Under the pieces are notes generated by a model, which searched no databases, had not been told where the DNA came from, and saw only the letters and a program-made list of their open reading frames with translations. From Cichorium intybus (taxonomy: Eukaryota > Streptophyta > Magnoliopsida > Asterales > Asteraceae), in the NCBI GenBank assembly GCA_023525715.1, contig CM042010.1, positions 80,043,894-80,107,893 on the forward strand: a DNA stretch of 64,000 nucleotides, written 5' to 3'. Shown here piece after piece: positions 11,013 to 24,614 of this stretch; position 1 is the first letter of the stretch; each line of letters begins with the position of its first letter. The position numbers and the translations under genes were made by a program.

Positions 11013-14000
11013 ATGGCACCAAACGCAACAAACCCGGCTCCTAACAAAACCTCACTACGGTCTCTCCTTGAGGGAGAAAAACTTAACCACACCAACTTCT
11101 TGGACTGGTACCGTAGTGTGAGAATAGTTCTCAAACAAGAAAAGAAAGAATATGTTCTCAATGAACCACTTCCAGAAGAGCCCCCTGCCATTCCTAAGCC
11201 TGCACACGATGCATGGCTTAAAAAGATGGATGATTCTATTGATGCATCATGCCTCATGTTGGCAACCATGATTCCCGACCTTCAGAAGGATTTGGAGAAT
11301 CATTCAGCCTATGACATGATTAATCAATTAAAGGAAATGTTCCAACAACTTGCAAGAACGGAAAGGTTCGAAACTGTTCGGGCTTTCCATGCTTGCAAGA
11401 TGGAGGATGGACAGTCGGTTAGCTCTTATGTGCTCAAAATGAAGAGTCACATTGATCATTTGGCACGTCTTGGAGTTGTGATGCCCGAAGAGCTAGCAAC
11501 GAATATGATCCTTAACTCCTTGACAAAGTCTTTTGATCCCTTCGTCATGAATTATAACATGAATGGTTTGAACAAGACTATCACGGAATTGCATGGGATG
11601 CTAATTACCGCGGAAAAGAATCTGCCTAAGAAAACCACTCAAGTTCTCATGATCAAGGAAGGTGGCACAAAGAGAACTAGACCCGAACACCCCACCAACT
11701 CCAAGGGCAAAGGGAAGGCAAAGGTTGCCAAAGGAAAGGGAAAGAAAGTTTTCCAAACATCCCGTCCGCCCAAGAAGAAGGCAAAGGTTGCCAAAGAAGA
11801 CGCGTGCTTCGAATGTGGAAAGGTTGGGCATTGGAAGAGGAATTGCCCTACCTATCTTGCGGAGTTGAAGAAGAAGAAGGCCGGTGAGGGCACTTCAGGT
11901 ATCTATGTGATAGACCTAGAACTTTATAATTTATCTCCTAACACATGGGTATTTGATACTGGTTGTGGAACTCACATTTGTAATATGTTGCAGGGGTTCA
12001 AAAGGAGTAGGCGACTGAAGGCAAATGAGGTAGTACTTCGGGTTGGAAACAGTGCAAGGGTTGCGGTGGATTCAATTGGAAGTTTTGATTTATTACTACC
12101 TAGTGGCTTGTATTTGACATTGTTGAATGTTTATTATGTTCCTAGATTGACTAGGAATATTATTTCAGTTGCTAAGTTGAGACAATGTGGATTTGATCTT
12201 TCCTTTATGAATGATGACATTTGTGTTTACAAAAACAATGTGTTCTATTTTGAGGCTAGGCCTTTAAATGGAATTTATGAAGTAAACCTTGATGAAAAGA
12301 CTAACCATGGCTCTTTATACCACACTTTCACCAAGAGACCCAAATGTGATTTGAGTCAAACCTATCTATGGCATTGTCGCCTTGGGCATATAAACAAGAA
12401 ACGCATATCCCAACTTCAAAAGAGTGGACTTTTGAAGGCAAATGAGAATGACTCATTTGATATATGTGAATCTTGTTTACATGGCAAGATGACCAAAGCT
12501 CCTTTCTCGGGAACCAATGAGAGGGCAAAGGACTTGTTAGGAATCATACATACGGATGTATGTGGTCCTTTCAAGCCAATGACTAGATATGGTGAAAGAT
12601 ATTTCATCACCTTCACTGATGACTTTAGTCGTTATGGTTATGTTTATTTAATTAAACATAAACATGAGGCGTTTGAAATGTTCAAAACGTTTCAAAGTGA
12701 AGTTGAAAATCAACTCAACAAAACAATTAAAGTTCTTCGTTCTGATAGAGGAGGTGAGTACTTAACTACAAACTTTATGGATCATCTTAAGACTTGTGGA
12801 ATTGTTTCACAACTTACTCCACCTGGAACACCACAACATAATGGTGTATCTGAAAGGCGGAACCGAACACTATTGGATATGGTTCGATCCATGATGAGTA
12901 GAAGTACTCTACCTTTATCATTTTGGGGTTATGCTTTACAAACAGCTGCTCGCCTCCTAAACATGGCACCTACTAAGAAGGTAGATAAAACGCCTTATGA
13001 GATATGGCATGGAAGGGTTCCATCTTTATCCTATCTCAAGGTATGGGGTTGTGAAGCTTATGTTAGACAGGAAGCTTCAAACAAACTAGAACCCCGTTCA
13101 ATCAAGTGTATCTTTGTAGGGTATCCGAAAGATTGTCTTGGATACTACTTCTACAATCCCATAGAGAATAAGATATTTATTTCTCGAAAAGCTGAATTCC
13201 TAGAAAACAAGTTTCTGACGGAAGAGGCTAGTGGGAGGTTTGTGGAACTTGAAGAACTTCAGGAACCACAGCCTGATACACAAGAAATTGGATCTAGCAT
13301 TCAACAAGAGATTGTTGAACCTGAACAAACAGTTGATCAGGAACAAATTGTAACACAAGATGTTCGCAGATCTGGTAGGGTTCGATTTGAACCTGAAAGG
13401 TATGGTTACCTAATGATGGAAGAGGAATGTTATACGATAGATTCTGATGAACCCGTCAACTACCAGAGTGCAATGTCAGATCCTGAATCTGATAAATGGC
13501 TTGAGGCCATGAATACAGAGATGCAATCCATGCACGATAACCAAGTTTGGGACTTGGTTAATCTTCCCACAAATTGTAAGACTGTTGGGAACAAATGGGT
13601 TTTCAAGAAGAAAACCGACGTGGATGGAAATGTTCACACTTTTAAGGCTACACTTGTCGCTAAAGGATACTCACAAACTCATGGTATTGACTATGATGAG
13701 ACCTTTTCTCCAGTGGCAATGATCAAGTCGATTAGGATACTTTTTGCCATAGCCGCGTACTATGATTATGAGATATGGCAAATAGATGTCAAGACCGCTT
13801 TCCTCAATGGACACTTATTGGAAGATGTCTATATGGATCAACCTGAAGGTTTTGTCGATCCTAAGCATCCAAACAAAGTGTGCAAGCTTAAAAGATCTAT
13901 CTATGGATTGAAGCAAGCGTCTCGAACATGGAACATCCGTTTTGATGAGAAGATTACAAATTTTGGATTCATCAAAAATGAGGATGACTCCTGTGTTTAC

Positions 14001-15032
14001 TAGAAAGCTAGTGGGAGCATAGTCATATTCCTAGTATTGTATGTAGATGACATACTTTTATTTGGAAATGACATCCCAACCTTAAAAGGTGTCAAAGCGT
14101 TCCTTGAGAACTGTTTCTCAATGAAGGACTTAGGAGAAGCTGCTTATGTATTAGGCATAAAGATCTATAGAGATAGATCTAAGAGACTTATTGGTCTAAG
14201 CCAAAGTGCATATATTGATAAAATCTTGAAAAGGTTCAAGATGCAAGACTCCAAAAGAGGATTCTTGCCAATACCACATGGCACCATCCTAAGTAAGTCT
14301 CAGTGCCCAAGCACTAGGACTGAACTTGAAAGGATGAAACATGTCCCATATGCTTCGGCAATTGGGTCCATCATGTACGCCATGTTATGCACTAGGCCTG
14401 ACGTCTCATGTGCCTTAAGCATGACTAGTAGATATCAACAGAACCCAGGTGAAGCCCACTGGACAGCTGTAAAGAACATCCTTAAGTACTTGAGAAGGAC
14501 TAAAGATATGTTTTTAGTTTACAGTGGTTTGGAAGAAAGCTTAAAGGTAAGGGGTTACACTGACGCAAGCTTCCAAACAGATAGGGACGATTCGAGATCT
14601 CAATCTGGGTATGTCTTTATTTTTAATGGAGGAGCCGTGTCTTGGAAAAGTTCCAAACAAGAAGTGATTGCACAATCCACTACAGAATCAGAATATGTTG
14701 CTGCTTCGGAAGCTGCTCAAGAAGCTGTCTGGATGAGAAAGTTCATTGAAGATCTAGGGGTTGTTCCTTCCATTCGGGACCCTATAGAAATCTTCTATGA
14801 CAATCTAGGTGCTATAGCTCAAGCAAAGGAACCTAGATCGCATCAAAAGACTAAACACATTCACCGAAGGTATAACTACATACGACATGAAGTTAAGAAT
14901 GGTGAAATAAGTATTCACAAGGTTCATACAGATCAGAATTTGGCAGACCCATTCACGAAGCCTTTACCCCAAGCAAAGCATGAAAGTCATGCTAAGGGTA
15001 TAGGACTTCATTTTTCTAATGAATGGATTTGA
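11013..15032 (+). pseudogene. Element A gag-pol with a premature stop
   Basis: Same 1339-codon frame as in B and D but codon 997 is changed from AAG to TAG (14001-14003). The product would end 13 residues before the YVDD motif and so lack the RT active site and RNase H; the frame resumes at once and stays open to 15032. Gag, CCHC knuckle, protease D-T-G and integrase D, D and E residues are intact. Other changes at usually conserved places are Arg to Thr in the KARLVAKG region and Met to Ile just before the RT Asp. The rest is almost identical to D, so the break is recent. Stop readthrough is possible but nothing in the sequence suggests it. Confidence 0.94.
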
Positions 15033-15800
15033 TTTGTGTTTAGTGTTTTATGAATATGAAATTATGTAAACAACAAGAATTATGTAATATATATGTGACG
15101 TGATGTTTCATTCATAATTTTGTGTTTTATTAGCATGTTTAATCCTTGAATAATTTAGTTATTCTAAACGTCCATAGTCGATCATAGTTGTGGGAGCAAT
15201 TATGAAGTAAGACTAATATGAATTGGATTGGTTGACTTTTATGGGTAAAAGTAGCAAAAGGTTGCAACCAAATTCATAGGTACTTGTTAGTGAACAAGTA
15301 TTGGACTTGACCCGTTTCAAGATCACTTCATGGATCATTATCATAAGTGATTCTTGAACAAAGGTATTATCATTGTATCCTTAGACCTGAGATACATATT
15401 TGGGACTCAAGTATGGAGAATGCTATGCTTTGATATGGTTCACCATTGTTCTTGAAATATAGACAACCATACAGACCATACTCATGTATAGTACTAACTA
15501 TATGAGAGGCGTATGTAGTCAAAACGGGATTTGTTCCTCTTATGTGTTGAGAGTTAGACATCTAAGGCGCCTGATTGAAAGTTGAACATAAAATGAGAAT
15601 GATTAAGATCCATGTCTCATGTTCATCATGATGTCTGTGACAAAGGGATAATTGATAGATAACCTTGTACATCAATTAGAGCCTCGTGCTTTTGAAGAAT
15701 TAGATGTTGTTGAATGGCATTATGTCATGTGTTATTGGGGGCAGTGAAATGTTGCTAGACGTTCATCACTGTCGGTATCATTTTATGATGCAACCTTGTG
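15033..15800 (+). other. Element A 3' untranslated region
   Basis: Non-coding stretch between the gag-pol stop and the polypurine tract, conserved with the same region in B, C and D. Confidence 0.8.
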
Positions 15801-15812
15801 CAAGTGGGAGAT
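15801..15812 (+). other. Polypurine tract of element A
   Basis: CAAGTGGGAGAT directly before the TG of the 3' LTR. Confidence 0.88.
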
Positions 15813-17022
<1,210 letters not shown>

Positions 17023-17453
17023 CTAACCACTTGGAGTCTTCTTGTAATACAAGAGGTAATTTTGCAATATTGATGGGATAAAGGACACCTAACCATTAAT
17101 AGTTGTCAAAACCACACGTCCGTTTAAGTGGGATGATTTGTTTGGAAATCTTTTGTGATAAAGGTCACCTAAGCATTAGAAATCCAAGGCATAGATGGGA
17201 TCAAACATGCCAAACTTATAAATGTTATAATCGGATCCCATACCTCTAGAAATTATATTTGGATATAATTGGTAAACTGTTACCTACCTTGTTGATTCGT
17301 ATAGGCGGGATAAAGGATACCTAACCGCTTGTTTGTATTGCAACTTGGATTCTAAACCTTAATAAATTAAAGTTTACGAAACAATAAAGGGTATTAATTA
17401 TTAAGGACTTAATATCATAAATTACTAAATTGAACCTTGTTAAAATTTTGTAG
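17023..17453 (+). other. Element C 5' leader remnant
   Basis: Matches the last 430 bp of the A and D leaders, with copies of the GGGATAAAGG-NN-ACC motif at about 17074, 17155 and 17307. The first motif of the set was cut by the insertion of A. Confidence 0.85.
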
Positions 17454-20400
17454 ATGGCACCAAAGGCAACAAACCCGGCTCCAACAAAACTTCACTACGA
17501 TCTCTCCTTGATGGAGAAAAACTTAACCACACCAACTTTTTGGATTGGTACCGTAGTGTGAGAATAGTTCTCAAACAATAAAAGAAAGAATATGTTCTCA
17601 ATGAACCACTTCCTGAAGAGCCCCCTGCCATTCCTAAGCCCGCACACGATGCATGGCTTAAAAAGATGGATGATTCCATTGATGCATCATGCCTCATGTT
17701 GGCAACCATGATTCCTGACCTTCAGAAGGACTTAGAGAATCATTCAGCCTATGACATGATCAATCAATTAAAGGAAATGTTCCAACAACTTGCAAGAACG
17801 GAAAGGTTCGAAACTGCTCGGGCTTTCCATGCTTGCAAGATGGAGGATGGGCAGACGGTTAGCTCTTATGTGCTCAAAATGAAGAGTCACATTGATCATT
17901 TGGCACGTCTTGGAGTTGTGATGCCCGAAGAGTTAGCAACAGATATGATCCTTAACTCCTTGACAAAGTCTTTTGATCCCTTCGTCATGAATTATAACAT
18001 GAATGGTTTGAACAAGACTATCCCGGAATTGCATGGGATGCTAATTACCGCGGAAAAGAATCTACCTAAGAAAACCACTCAAGTTCTCATGATCAAGGAA
18101 GGTGGCACAAAGAGAACTAGACCCGAACACCCCAACAACTCCAAGGGCAAGGGGAAGGCAAAGGTTGTCAAAGGAAAGGGCAAGAAAGTTGCCCAACCAT
18201 CCCGTCCGCCCAAGAAGAAGGCAAAAGTTGCCAAAGAAGACGCGTGCTTCGAATGTGGCAAAGTTGGGCATTGGAAGAGAAATTGCCCTACCTATCTTGC
18301 GGAGTTGAAGAAGAAGAAGGCCGGTGAGGGCACTTCAGGTATCTATGTGATAGACCTAGAACTTTATAATTTATCTCCTAACACATGGGTATTTGATACT
18401 GGTTGTGGAACTCATATTTGTAATATGTTGCAGGGGTTCAAAAGGAGTGGGCGACTGAAGGCAAACGAGGTAGTACTCCGAGTTGGAAACAGTGCAAGGG
18501 TTGCGGTGGATTCAATAGGAAATTTTGATTTGTTACTACCTAATGGCTTGTATTTGACATTAACGAATGTTTATTATGTTCCTAGCTTGACTAGGAATAT
18601 TATTTCGGTTGCTAAGTTGAGACAATGTGGTTTTAATCTTTGCTTTATAAATGATGACATTTGTGTTTCTAAAAACAATGTATTCTATTTCTAGGCTAGG
18701 CCTTTAAATGGAATTTATGAAGTAAACCTTGATGAAAAGACTGACCATGGCTCTTTATACCACACTTTCACCAAGAGACCCAAATGTGATTTGAGTCAAA
18801 TTTATCTATGGCATTGTCGACTTGGGCATATAAACAAGAAACGCATATCCCAACTTCAAAAGAGTGGACTTTTGAAGGCAAATGAAAATGACTCATTTGA
18901 TATATGTGAATCTTGTTTACATGGCAAGATGACTAAAGCTCCTTTCTCAGGAACCAATGAGAGGGCAAAGGACTTGTTAGGAATCATACATACAGATGTA
19001 TGTGGTCCTTTCCAGCCAATGACTAGATATGGTGAAAGATATTTCATCACCTTCACTGACGACTTTAGTCGTTTTGGATATGTTTATTTGATTAAACATA
19101 AACATGAGGCGTTTGAAATGTTCAAAACGTTTCAAAGTGAAGTGGAAAATCAACTCAACAAAACAATTAAAGTTCTACGTTCTGATAGAGGAGGTGAGTA
19201 CTTAACTACAAACTTTATGGATCATCTTAAGACTTGTGGAATTGTTTCACAACTTACTCCACCTGGAACACCACAACATAATGGTGTATCTGAGAGGCGG
19301 AACCGAACACTATTGGATATGGTTCGATCCATGATGAGTAGAAGTACTCTACCTTTATCATTTTGGGGTTATGCTTTACAAACAACTGTTCGTCTCCTAA
19401 ACATGGCACCTACTAAGAAGGTAGATAAAACACCTTATGAGATATGGCATGGAAGGGTTCCATCTTTATCCTATCTCAAGGTATGGGGTTGTGAAGCTTA
19501 TGTTAGACAAGAAGCTTCGAACAAACTAGAACCCCGTTCAACTAAGTGTATCTTTGTAGGGTATCCGAAAGATTGTCTTGGATACTACTTCTACAATCCC
19601 ATAGAGAATAAGATATTTATTTCTCAAAAAGCTGAATTCCTAGAAAACAAGTTTCTAGAGGAAGAGGCTAGTGGGAGGTTTGTGGAACTTGAAGAACTTC
19701 AAGAACCACAGCCTGATACACAAGAAATTGGATCTAGCATTCAACAAGAAATTGTTGAACCTGAACAAACAGTTGATCAGGAACAAATTGTAACACAAGA
19801 TGTTCGTAGATCTGGTAGGGTTCGATTTGAACCTGAAAGGTATGGTTACCTATTGATGGAAGAGGAATGTTATACGATAGATTCTAATGAACCCGTCAAC
19901 TACCAGAGTGCAATGTCAGATCCTGAATCTGATAAATGGCTTGAAGCCATGAACACTGAGATGCAATCCATGCACGATATCCAAGTATGGGACTTGGTTA
20001 ATCTTCCCACCAATTGTAAGACTGTTGGGAATAAATGGGTTTTCAAGAAGAAAACCGACGTGGATGGAAATGTTCACACTTTTAAGGCAAGACTTTGCGC
20101 TAAAGGATACTCACAAACTCATGGTATTGACTATGATGAGACCTTTTCACCAGTGGCAATGATCAAGTCGATTAGGATACTCTTTGCCATAGCCGCATAC
20201 TATGATTATGAGATATGCCAAATGGATGTCAAGACCGCTTTCCTCAATGGACACTTATTGGAAGATGTCTATATGGATCAACCTGAAGGTTTTGTCGATC
20301 CCAAGCATCCAAGCAAAGTGTGCAAGCTTAAAAGATCTATCTATGGATTGAAGCAAGCGTCTCGAACATGGAACATCCGTTTTGATGAAAAGATTACAAA

Positions 20401-21472
20401 TTTTGGATTCATCAAAAATGAGGATGACTCCTGTGTTTACAAGAAAGCTAGTGGGAGCATAGTCATATTCCTAGTATTGTATGTAGATGACATACTTTTA
20501 TTTGGAAATGACATCCTAACCTTAAAAGGTGTCAAAGCGTTCCTTGAGAACTGTTTCTCAATGAAGGACTTAGGAGAAGCTGCTTACATATTAGGCATAA
20601 AGATCTATAGAGATAGATCTAAGAGACTAATTGGACTAAGCCAAAGTGTATATATTGATAAAATCTTGAAAAGGTTCAAGATGCAAGACTCCAAAAGAGG
20701 ATTCTTGCCAATACCACATGGCACCATCCTAAGTAAGTCTCAGTGCCCAAGCACTAGGACTGAACTTGAAAGGATGAAACATGTCCCATATGCTTCGGCA
20801 ATTGGATCTATCATGTATGCCATGTTATGCACTAGGCTCGACGTCTCATGTGCCTTAAGCATGACAAGTAGGTATCAACAGAACCCAGGTGAAGCCCACT
20901 GGACTGCTGTAAAGAACATTCTTAAGTACTTGAGAAGAACTAAAGACATGTTCTTAGTTTACGGTGGTTTGGAAGAAAGCTTAAAAGTAAAGGGTTACAC
21001 TGACGCAAGCTTCCAAACAGATAGGGACGATTCGAGATCTCAATCTGGGTATGTCTTTATTTTAAATGGAGGAGCCGTGTCTTGGAAGAGTTCCAAACAA
21101 GAAGTGATTGCACAATCCACTACAGAATCAGAATATGTTGCTGCTTCGGAAGCTGCTCAAGAAGCTGTCTGGATGAGAAAGTTCATTGAAGATCTAGGGG
21201 TTGTTCCTTCCATTCGGGACCCTATAGAACTCTTCTGTGACAATCTAGGTGCTATAGCTCAAGCAAAGGAACCTAGATCACATCAAAAGACCAAACACAT
21301 TCACCGAAGGTATAACTACATACGACATGAAGTTAAGAATGGTGAAATAAGTATTCACAAGGTTCATACATATCAGAATTTGGCAGACCTATTCACGAAG
21401 CCTTTACCCCAAGCTAAGCATGAAAGTCACGCTAAGGGTATAGGACTTCGTTTTTCTAATGAATGGATTTGA
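17454..21472 (+). pseudogene. Element C gag-pol, frameshifted with two nonsense codons
   Basis: Homologous end to end with the intact polyprotein. Breaks seen: a 1-bp deletion about ten codons after the ATG (near 17483), GAA to TAA at codon 43 (17579-17581), and a TAG at 18692-18694 replacing codon 414 between the protease and the pre-integrase region. The frame is then open to 21472. The CCHC knuckle, protease D-T-G, integrase D, D and E, and YVDD are still present. Missense changes at usually constant sites include Val to Cys in the KARLVAKG region and Trp to Cys before the RT Asp. It is the most decayed polyprotein of the A-D group, in line with being the outer, older element. Confidence 0.94.
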
Positions 21473-22240
21473 TTTGTGTTTAGTATTTTATGAATATGAA
21501 ACTATGTAAACAACAATAATTATGTGATATATATGTGACGTGATGTTTCATTCATAATTTTGTGTTTTATTAGCATGTTTAATCCTTGAATAATTTATTT
21601 ATTCTAAACGTCCATAGTCGATCATAGTTGTGGGAGAAATTATGAAGTAAGACTAATATGAATTGGATTGGTTGACTTTTATGGGTAAAAGTAGCAAAAG
21701 GTTGCAACCAAATTCATAGGTACTTGTTAGTGAACAAGTACTGGACTTGACCCGCTTCAAGATCACTCCATGGATCATTATCATAAGTGATTCTTGAATA
21801 AAGGTATTATCATTGTATCCTTAGACCTGAGATACATATTTGGGACTCAAGTGTAGGGAGTGATATGCTTTGATATGGTTCACCGTTGTTCTTGAAAAAT
21901 AGACAACCATAAAGGCCATGCTCATGTATAGTACTAACTATATGAGGGGCGTATGTAGTCAAGACGGGATTTGTTCCTCTTATGTGTTGAGAGTTAAACA
22001 TCTAAGGCGCCTGATTGGAAGTTGAACATAAAATGAGAATGATTAAGATCCATGTCTCACGTTCAACATGATATCTGTGACAAAGGGATAATTGATAGGT
22101 AACCTTGTACATCAATTAGAGCCTCGTGCTTTTGAAGAATTGGATGTTGTTGAATGGCATTATGTCATGTGTTATTGGGGGTAGTGAAATGTTGCTAGAC
22201 GTTTACCACTGTCAATATCATTCTATGATGCAACCTTGTG
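21473..22240 (+). other. Element C 3' untranslated region
   Basis: Non-coding, homologous to the 3' UTRs of A, B and D with more substitutions. Followed by the polypurine tract CAAGTGGGAGAT at 22241-22252. Confidence 0.8.
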
Positions 22241-22252
22241 CAAGTGGGAGAT

Positions 22253-22594
22253 TGTTAGTTCTATATGCCCAAGGATGATCATAAAATGATATTACTAATA
22301 ATACATGATCCTATAGGGTCACACCAACAACAAGTTTGACACCAAATTGGTCATTTGGAATGTTAAATTTGATTTAACATCAAATGATACTAAACTTGCA
22401 ATTTCATCTTGTGAGTTATTATTATTTGAGATAAATAATAATAACACCAAAATTAAAGGTTGATCACTAATTCATATATGATGAATTAATCAAATGTAAC
22501 AATTAAATTGTTTAAGTTGTTAAATGATTTAATTGAATTATAGTTAAACCTCTTGTTTAATTTAATTGGTAAATTAAATAAGATATGCATATTG

Positions 22595-22677
<83 letters not shown>

Positions 22678-23371
22678 ACATTAATGATGCATAATTACTT
22701 GATTTATGTATATAAGTAATGGTTTAAATGTTAATCCATTTATCACAAGTATGAAGGTTTATTATTTATAAACTTTGTAATATAAGTTTATAAATTATAG
22801 AATTTGAAAATTATATTTTGAAAATGCCCCATAATGGCCGGATCTTCATGTCCCCAAGACATGTGTGGAAAGGTGTTAAAAGCATGGGATTATTCTCTCT
22901 TTGACCAAGGAAAGGTGCATGCTTTTGATTTTAATAATATACCACTTTATCTCTTCCTTCATATAAGCAACAATCCGGCCATTTTGAGGGGGTTAGAGAG
23001 ACCTTTCATACTTGTTTTGATCAGCCAAAAACTCACTTAAAATATCTCTTGAAGGCTTGCTAAAATCGGATTTTAGCTTCATTAAGAAAATGGTTTCTTT
23101 TGCAAGTTTGTGGAACTAGCATTCAAAGGTGTTAAAGCTTGTGGTGGACTAAACTATAGAGGGATTCTAACTTGATTCCTTGTCATCAATTTCGTCAAAA
23201 CTAAGCTCACTAAGAAGGGTATGATCTTGAACTCTATCTATGCTTGTTCTTCATCTTATCTCTACATGCATGTAGCATGATCCTCTTGAAGTGAAATTCG
23301 TGTTCATGATTCTTGCTTCCGTTGCAACTTCTAGTTTTTGAAACACATAACATGAACATGGATTACCAACA
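22253..23371 (+). repeat. Element C 3' LTR
   Basis: 1,119 bp, TG...CA ended, with (TA)n at about 22597-22672. The half after the microsatellite differs strongly from the A and D LTRs, marking a distinct subfamily. Confidence 0.9.
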
Positions 23372-23440
23372 ATTTCATTGAAAACCTCTTGGATTTAAAA
23401 TTGTTAGATATTTTGCAAATTTAATGTGGAAAGAATTTGG
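23372..23440 (+). pseudogene. LINE ORF1 fragment between elements C and D
   Basis: 69 bp that read in frame (codons from 23373) as the N-terminal part of a DUF4283 domain, ending in W-K-E-F-G. Removing element D and one target duplication puts it exactly in frame with the ORF1 that starts again at 32495. There is a TGA at 23379-23381. The upstream LINE is cut by element C and continues off-window. Confidence 0.85.
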
Positions 23441-23782
23441 TGTTAGTTCTATATGCCCAAGGATGATCATAAAATGATATTACTAATAATACATGATCCT
23501 ATAGGGTCACACCAACAACAAGTTTGACACCAAATTGATCATTTGGAATGTTAAATCTGATTTAATACCAAATGATACTAAACTTGCAATTTAATTTTGT
23601 AAGTTATTATTATTTGAGGTAAATAATAATAACTCCAAAATAAAAGTTGATTACTAATTCATATGTGATGAATTAATCAAGTATAACAATTAAATTGTTT
23701 TAATTGTTGAATGATTTTAATTGAATTATAAGTAAACCTTTTATTTAATTTAATTGGTAAATTAAATAAAATGTGCATGATG

Positions 23783-23873
<91 letters not shown>

Positions 23874-24595
23874 GACATATATGTGTATATTTATACCATT
23901 AATGATGCATGATTAATTGGTTTATTTATATGGTTGATGGTTTAAATGTTATTCCATTAAACACAAGTATAAATGTTTATTGTTTATAAAACTTATTATA
24001 TAAGTTTATAAATAATAAAATTAAAATATATAACACTCAAAATGGAGCATATATGGCCGGCAATACACATGCCATAAAGCATGTGTGAGAACTTGAAAAG
24101 CATGTAAGATTCTTTTATCCACTCAAGGTTTGACCATTGGGAACTTACACTCTCCTCCTTTTAAGAACATGCTAATTATTCTCTTGCATATATGACCTTA
24201 TTTTGGCCGGCCATTTTGAGTACTATTATCATCCTTATACTTGTGATAAAATCAGCCAAGAACTCCCCATTTGTTGCATGCAAAAATCGTTTTTTTAAGC
24301 TCAAGGAAAAGGGTGTTCATTTGCAAGTTAAAGTGACTAGCATCTAAGGTGTTCTTGCTTGTGGGTGGATCAACTATAGAGGGTTTCTTTCTTGATTCCT
24401 AGCCTTCATAAACTCGTGATATCAAGCTCAAGAAGAAAGGTTATAATCTTGAACTTAATCTATGCTTCTTCTTCATCTTATCTTTACATGCATGTAGCAT
24501 GATCCTCTTGGAATGGAATTCGTGTTCATCATTTATGCTTCCGTTGCAACTTCAAGTTTTTGAATGTCATAACATGAACATATTGATTTCCTACA
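23441..24595 (+). repeat. Element D 5' LTR
   Basis: 1,155 bp, TGTTAGTT...CCTACA, with (TA)n at about 23785-23861. Nearly identical to 31311-32489 and to the A LTR. Confidence 0.95.
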
Positions 24596-24597
24596 AT

Positions 24598-24614
24598 TGG
24601 TATCAGAGCCATGG
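24598..24614 (+). other. Primer-binding site of element D
   Basis: TGGTATCAGAGCCATGG two bases after the LTR; plant initiator tRNA-Met type. Confidence 0.93.

Larger units (their letters stand above)
17023..23371 (+). mobile_element. Ty1/copia element C, left part off-window
   Basis: The visible part starts inside the 5' leader, where element A is inserted, and continues through a broken gag-pol, 3' UTR, polypurine tract and 3' LTR. The C LTR is a diverged subtype: it ends TTACCAACA where A and D end TTCCTACA. After the LTR comes ATTTC and then LINE ORF1 sequence, so C was inserted in a LINE; its left flank is beyond the window. Confidence 0.9.
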
